A program made the translations under genes and the position numbers. Shown piece after piece: positions 61,535 through 64,000 of a DNA stretch of 64,000 nt (position 1 is its first letter; every line of letters begins with the position of its first letter). The DNA comes from Spirosoma validum (GTDB lineage Bacteria; Bacteroidota; Bacteroidia; Cytophagales; Spirosomataceae). The notes beneath the pieces are model-generated. The model was given only the letters and a program-made list of their open reading frames with translations, did not search any database and was not told the DNA's origin. The stretch spans positions 186,001 to 250,000 of the forward strand of contig NZ_JACXAA010000004.1 in the NCBI RefSeq assembly GCF_014699035.1, in the 5' to 3' direction.

Positions 61535-64000
61535 ATGAAACCATCGTTTTACGTAGTTAACCGTGGGTCTATTAGCCTGCTGGTGCTTTTTATACTTAGT
61601 AGCTTAAGCAGCTACCTGATGGCTCAAAACTCAGGTTCGGTGACGACCACCCAGAGCTTTTCCTACACTGGCCAGATTGTCAGTTGGACCGTACCGACAG
61701 GAGTGACATCGTTAACCATCGAAGCCCGGGGGGCGGAGGGGGGATTCGGTGATCGCCAGTTTGGGGGTGACTTCATTATTTTCCCGGCTGGCAAAGGCGC
61801 CCTTATTCGGGGGACGGTTGCCGTGAGTGGCGGGCAAACACTTAAAATATTGGTCGGTCAGAAAAGTCCAAATCGCAACGGGGGTGGCGGTGGATCGTTT
61901 ATCACTACGAATACGAATGCCCCTCTAATCATTGCCGGTGGTGGTGGTGGCAGTGGGACGGATTATGATCTGGCCACTAAAGATGGTCAGTCAAGTAGGA
62001 CAGGAGGAGCTAACGGAGGAAGTGATGGGAATGGAGGACCAGCGATCGCTGGCGCTAGCGCCGGTGGAGGGGGTTTACTAACTGATGGCAGTAACAGTAA
62101 TTTTCCCAACGGCCCTAATGAACAATCTAGGGGCGGTAAAGCCTTTGTTAACGGTGGAGCGGGTTCATCCAACAACGATAGCTTTGGACTGGGCGGTTTT
62201 GGTGGCGGTGGCAGTGGAACCGGTACCGCTGCTGGTGGCGGTGGTGGTGGCTATTCCGGTGGCGGTGGGAACAAAGGTCCCGGTGGTGGGGGTGGCTCGT
62301 TCAACGGCGGCATCAACCAGACCAACACGGTAGGAGCTAACTCAGGTAATGGCTTAGTAAACATTACTTATGCCACCCCACCCCAGCCCATCCGCTACGT
62401 CAAACAGGGTGGCACGGGGGATGGCACTTCGTGGGTCAACGCCAGTGGGGATTTGCAGAGCCAGATCAACATCGCCGGGGCCCAGCAGGTCTGGGTGGCG
62501 GGGGGTACGTTCTATCCCACCGCTACAACGGATCGTACCGCTTCATTCTCGCTTCGCAACGGGGTGAGTGTCTACGGGGGCTTTAGGGGTGATGAGCAAC
62601 TACTGAGCGGGCGGCCTCGCTTCAACCCCACGACGGGCAGCCCTTCCAGCACGACCTTATCAGGCGACATTGGCCAGCGGGGGACTACCACGGACAACAG
62701 CTACCACGTAATTAATAACCAATCCGTGGATAACACCGCTTTGCTGGACGGCTTTGTCATCAGCGGAGGTAATGCGAATGACGTCAATAATCTAGCAAAC
62801 AATTATGGGGGCGGCATCTCCAATGGCAATAGCAGTCCTGCGTTAACCAACCTGCTCATTCAGGGGAACGTAACTTCTAGTTTGGGTGGGGGGGGTGGTA
62901 TTTCCCTCACTACTAACAGTAGCCCCCGGCTGACGAATTGTGTGATCAAAGGCAATTCAGGGAGTCTGGGTGGAGGTATCTACAGTAACTCCAGCACCAC
63001 CTCCACGCTGATCAACTGCGTCATCAGTGAGAATTCGGCTGGTTATGGTGGGGGCGTCTTTACGGCTGCCAGCAATACCAGTCTTGATCTAGTCAATGTG
63101 GTCATCAGTAACAACACGACGAGTCAACAGGGGGGGGCATTTATATCAATGGGACTGCTACGCCGGTTCGCCTAACCAACTCCATCCTCTTTAGCAACGG
63201 GGGAGCAAACAGTATCGTTAACGGCAACGGCGCTCCCCAGATAGTGATCAACTACTCGCTGATCGAGTCGGGGGAAACCGACTTTACCGGTACGGGTAAC
63301 CAGACCATCAGCCAGTCCCCGTTTGTATCGCCCACTGACTACCGACTACCGGCAGGTTCGGTGGCCATCGACGCGGGCAATAATGAGGCCTACACGGCCG
63401 TGGGTGGACCTACCACCGATCTGGCGGGTAACCCACGCGTGGCTAACAACCGCATTGATATTGGGGCTTACGAATATCAGGGGCCCTTCTGCCAGCCCAT
63501 CGCCATCACCCAGCAGCCCGCCAGTTCCAGCAGCGTGACGGCGGGGGCCAGCGTGAGCGTGCCGGTGAGCGTGAGCGGCACGGTGAACGGCTATCAGTGG
63601 TACAAAGACAACCTAAGCAGCCCCGTCATGGGCCAGACCTCGGCTACCCTGACGCTAACCAACGTGCAATTGGGCGACGCGGGCAGCTACTCGGTAGTGG
63701 TGACGGGAGCCTGCAACAGTGTGACCTCAACGGCCTTCAGCCTGAGCGTCAGCGCCCCCGCTCAACCCATCCGCTACGTCAGGCAGGGTGGCAGTGGTAC
63801 GGGCGATGGTACGTCGTGGGCCAATGCCAGCGGGGACTTGCAGAGCCAGATCAACATCGCCGGGGCCCAACAGGTCTGGGTGGCGGGGGGAACCTTCCAA
63901 CCTGCCAGCGGGGGCAGCTTTTCGATGAAGGAAGGGGTGGCCATCTATGGGGGCTTCTCCAGCACCAGTCCCGAAAGCAGCACCGCCAGCCGCCCCTCGG
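61535..64000 (+). CDS. Secreted glycine-rich/beta-helix surface protein, frame interrupted at a G8 tract (3' partial)
   Basis: Signal peptide (LLVLFILSSLSSYLMAQ), then a ~240-residue glycine-rich domain (GGGGGYSGGGGN, GGFGGGGSG) resembling the ALK/LTK-type glycine-rich fold, then a choice-of-anchor-Q beta-helix (IRYVKQGGTGDGTSW, QVWVAGGTFYP, LDGFVISGG). The frame ends at 63175, but the family sequence (GIYINGTATPVRLTNSILF, then an Ig-like domain and a second beta-helix start) continues in the next frame to the window end. The shift is at eight G residues, 63130-63137; one extra G restores the frame. It may be phase-variable, a sequencing error or a broken gene. Confidence 0.75.
62385..62510 (+). 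repeat. Intragenic repeat, copy 1 (beta-helix opening)
   Basis: About 125 bp encoding IRYVKQGGTGDGTSW through QVWVAGGTF. It is closely repeated at 63757-63891 in the same gene, including a run of about 32 identical bases. Such repeats can recombine to change domain number. Confidence 0.7.
63757..63891 (+). repeat. Intragenic repeat, copy 2 (beta-helix opening)
   Basis: Second copy, with RYVRQGGSGTGDGTSW through QVWVAGGTF. It starts a second beta-helix cassette that runs off the window. Confidence 0.7.

Noticed and set aside
1..64000. tRNA, rRNA, riboswitch or intact insertion sequence
   Set aside because: Scanning the intergenic regions gave no cloverleaf-like pattern, rRNA-like stretch, or transposase frame with terminal repeats.

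Overview
The window looks like chromosomal DNA of a Bacteroidota bacterium, most likely order Cytophagales and close to Spirosoma. This is inferred from gene content: hybrid two-component regulators with beta-propeller sensors, many secreted modular proteins, M16/M14/M28 peptidases, a CHAT protein, and TAnnTTTG-like -7 promoter boxes. No rRNA, tRNA, CRISPR array, prophage or intact insertion sequence was seen.

Layout. 1-3.6 kb: the 3' end of a sorbosone/glucose dehydrogenase-like secreted protein, an SDR oxidoreductase, an EamA exporter and a VOC protein. 3.8-13.4 kb: a minus-strand block with a secreted LRR protein, two tandem M16 peptidases and an M14 carboxypeptidase. 14.2-16.4 kb: a small acidic ORF, then an SDR gene with its AraC-type regulator. 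16.7-24.7 kb: a six-gene minus-strand cluster (SsuD-like flavin monooxygenase, two APC permeases, secreted M28 peptidase, second flavin monooxygenase, ATP-grasp enzyme), with a decayed M14 peptidase gene upstream. 25.9-33.2 kb: aldo/keto reductase and divergent HxlR regulator, a membrane WD40 protein, an SDR, a barstar-like protein, a hypothetical protein and a BNR/sialidase-like lipoprotein. 33.5-39.9 kb: a zone of gene decay (broken TIR-like protein, a minus-strand fossil, a frameshifted secreted protein, a molybdenum-carrier-like fragment) around an intact secreted protein/CHAT protein pair.

40-64 kb is a surface-protein locus. A four-gene minus-strand operon encodes a YadA-head/S74 adhesin, a 1365-residue repeat protein, a signal-peptide-bearing Hcp-like protein and a short secreted protein. 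It is followed by a separate beta-helix/LRR protein, an intact hybrid two-component regulator (HTCS), a second HTCS broken by two nonsense codons and a frameshift, and a glycine-rich/beta-helix protein interrupted at a G8 tract that runs off the window. The operon and the beta-helix gene share a twin palindromic operator (two GGTCTAAWCTGACC-type sites, 21 bp apart). The glycine-rich gene beside the broken HTCS has a different twin operator of similar architecture (TAACAWWTGTTA, 22 bp apart). The simplest reading is that each HTCS controls a neighbouring surface gene set.

Five proteins spread over the whole window end in the same roughly 140-residue module (starting near PDL.P.LY.RP and finishing DAD+I-YF). 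It does not resemble the usual type IX secretion C-terminal domain and may be an undescribed sorting or anchoring module. This module, the twin-operator regulon and the flavin monooxygenase/ATP-grasp cluster are the best candidates for something new. All function calls rest on reading motifs; no database search was run.
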